Assembly: GCF_002902985.1 (NCBI RefSeq)
Contig: NZ_CP026167.1
Coordinates: 4,340,001 to 4,404,000 of the forward strand
Direction of reading: 5' to 3'
Source of the DNA: Leclercia sp. LSNIH1
GTDB taxonomy: Bacteria; Pseudomonadota; Gammaproteobacteria; Enterobacterales; Enterobacteriaceae
Length of the DNA: 64,000 nt
The translations under genes were made by a program, and so were the position numbers. The notes under the pieces are model-generated. The model had not been told where the DNA came from. It made no database searches and was given only the letters and a program-made list of their open reading frames with translations. Of the stretch, positions 63,342 through 64,000 are shown in pieces; within the stretch, counting starts at the first letter, position 1; every line of letters starts with the position of its first letter.

Positions 63342-63403
63342 CGGGAGTTCCTTTCTGGTTATTTGAACGCTTGTTGGAGTACAGCATCGCTAAAAAGTGC
63401 CGT

Positions 63404-63853
63404 TTAATCTTTCTCGGGGGTGAAACAGGCGCGCAGACGGGGATGGGTCAGCAGCCACAGCAGCGCCACAATATCGGCCACCACCAGCGCAATGCCTGGG
63501 CCGCTCAGGGCTTCGCCGTTCAGCCACAGCAGCGGCTGCCAGCACAGCAACACACCCTGGGCAAGGATAAGCAGCCCGTGCAGCGCACGCCACAGGCGCG
63601 GCCAGAGATGACGCCGCCCGCTCAGTAAAAAGGCAACTACTGCCGGGAGCCCCGGCAGCAGCCCGAGCCAGAAGTTATTGCGATCGGGATAAAACAGGCT
63701 CAGCAGCGTGTTGCCCTGATCCCGGGAGGCGCCAGCCAGCACGAACAGCACCCAGGTGCGCGCCTGAAGGAGCAGCACGCACCAGAACAGAAACGGCAGG
63801 CGTACCCGGCCATAGCTGTCATAGTCGCCCGGGTGAAAATCAATACTCTTCAT
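63404..63853 (-). CDS. yfeZ: YfeZ, DUF2919 inner-membrane protein
   Basis: The 149-residue product has four hydrophobic segments (about 20-43, 58-75, 88-105 and 118-135) and matches E. coli YfeZ (DUF2919), of unknown function. Its first 14 bases overlap the 3' end of ypeA, so the two are co-transcribed. Confidence 0.9.
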   Translation of the reverse strand: MKSIDFHPGDYDSYGRVRLPFLFWCVLLLQARTWVLFVLAGASRDQGNTLLSLFYPDRNNFWLGLLPGLPAVVAFLLSGRRHLWPRLWRALHGLLILAQGVLLCWQPLLWLNGEALSGPGIALVVADIVALLWLLTHPRLRACFTPEKD

Positions 63854-64000
63854 CTTCTATCAGGCGCTTGCCCAGCGTCAGCACGTCGGCATGTTCATAG
63901 TTAAGACGCTCGTACATACCCAGTACCATGTCGTTATCTTCCCGCACCATGATCTGAATTTTTGGACAGCCGCGGGCGATCAGTTTCTTTTCCAGACGAT
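63840..64000 (-). CDS. ypeA: YpeA, GNAT acetyltransferase (C-terminal part; start outside window)
   Basis: The 52 visible codons read from the window edge to TGA at 63840-63842 and match the end of E. coli Ype[16 protein letters not shown], then [13 protein letters not shown] and the end [11 protein letters not shown]. YpeA is a GNAT-fold acetyltransferase of unknown substrate. Only the window edge truncates it. Confidence 0.92.
   Translation of the reverse strand, partial: RLEKKLIARGCPKIQIMVREDNDMVLGMYERLNYEHADVLTLGKRLIEDEEY

Overview
The window is enterobacterial chromosome, most likely from the Enterobacter cloacae complex or a close relative such as Leclercia or Lelliottia. The right three fifths follow the E. 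coli order lpxP-ypdK-alaC-ypdAB-glk-yfeO-mntH-nupC-yfeA-alaXW-yfeCD-gltX-valUXY-lysV-yfeRH-ypeB-ligA-zipA-cysZ-cysK-ptsHI-crr-pdxK-cysMAWUP-yfeXYZ-ypeA. Several E. coli genes are absent (ypdC and the fry genes, the xap genes, yfeK/yfeS, ucpA-murRQP-yfeW), and an ipdC gene is present. The genus is inferred from synteny and was not checked by a search.

Region 1 (1-7183) is the right end of a GC-rich integrative conjugative element. It carries a Trb-type mating-pair-formation operon (trbE partial, trbJ, trbK-like, trbL, trbF, trbG, trbI, DUF2274) with start/stop overlaps, in the order typical of Tn4371-like elements. The element ends inside a chromosomal gene for a LapB-type type I secretion ATPase, leaving only its N-terminal part.

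Region 2 (7184-16928) is a Lap-type cell-surface adhesion system on the minus strand: the interrupted LapB-like ATPase, a TolC/LapE-like outer-membrane protein, and a 1364-residue LapA-like adhesin with a retention module, a TAAG LapG cleavage motif and about 717 residues of Asp-Ala/Asp-Ser dipeptide repeat. A small unknown protein, LapD (degenerate GGDEF and EAL, a c-di-GMP receptor) and LapG (periplasmic Cys protease) follow. The logic known from Pseudomonas is that LapD at high c-di-GMP holds LapG and keeps the adhesin on the surface. Here the export pump looks broken by the element.

Region 3 (16937-24827) is the least familiar part. A 553-residue protein with features of an alpha/alpha-barrel carbohydrate-active protein heads the lapG-lapD operon. 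Divergent to it are a secreted alpha/beta hydrolase, a 1110-residue fusion of a MurF-like ligase, an S11-peptidase-like domain that has lost its catalytic residues and a CapA-like metallophosphatase, a lipoprotein and a five-helix membrane protein. The content suggests synthesis or modification and export of a surface amide-linked polymer, not matched to a system I know. It is the best candidate for an undescribed system.

Region 4 (25081-64000) is core metabolism: lipid A acylation in the cold (lpxP), alanine and pyruvate sensing (alaC, ypdAB), glucokinase, indolepyruvate decarboxylase with a putative TyrR box, Mn uptake with MntR and Fur sites, nucleoside uptake, a c-di-GMP phosphodiesterase, two tRNA clusters, DNA ligase, ZipA, the PTS operon, and cysteine biosynthesis with sulfate/thiosulfate uptake. 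Points of note are a duplicated tRNA-Lys 3' end with a structured insert in the T loop, a FlxA-like gene broken at an A7 tract behind a sigma-28-like promoter, and a terminator hairpin directly in front of the yfeX ribosome binding site.
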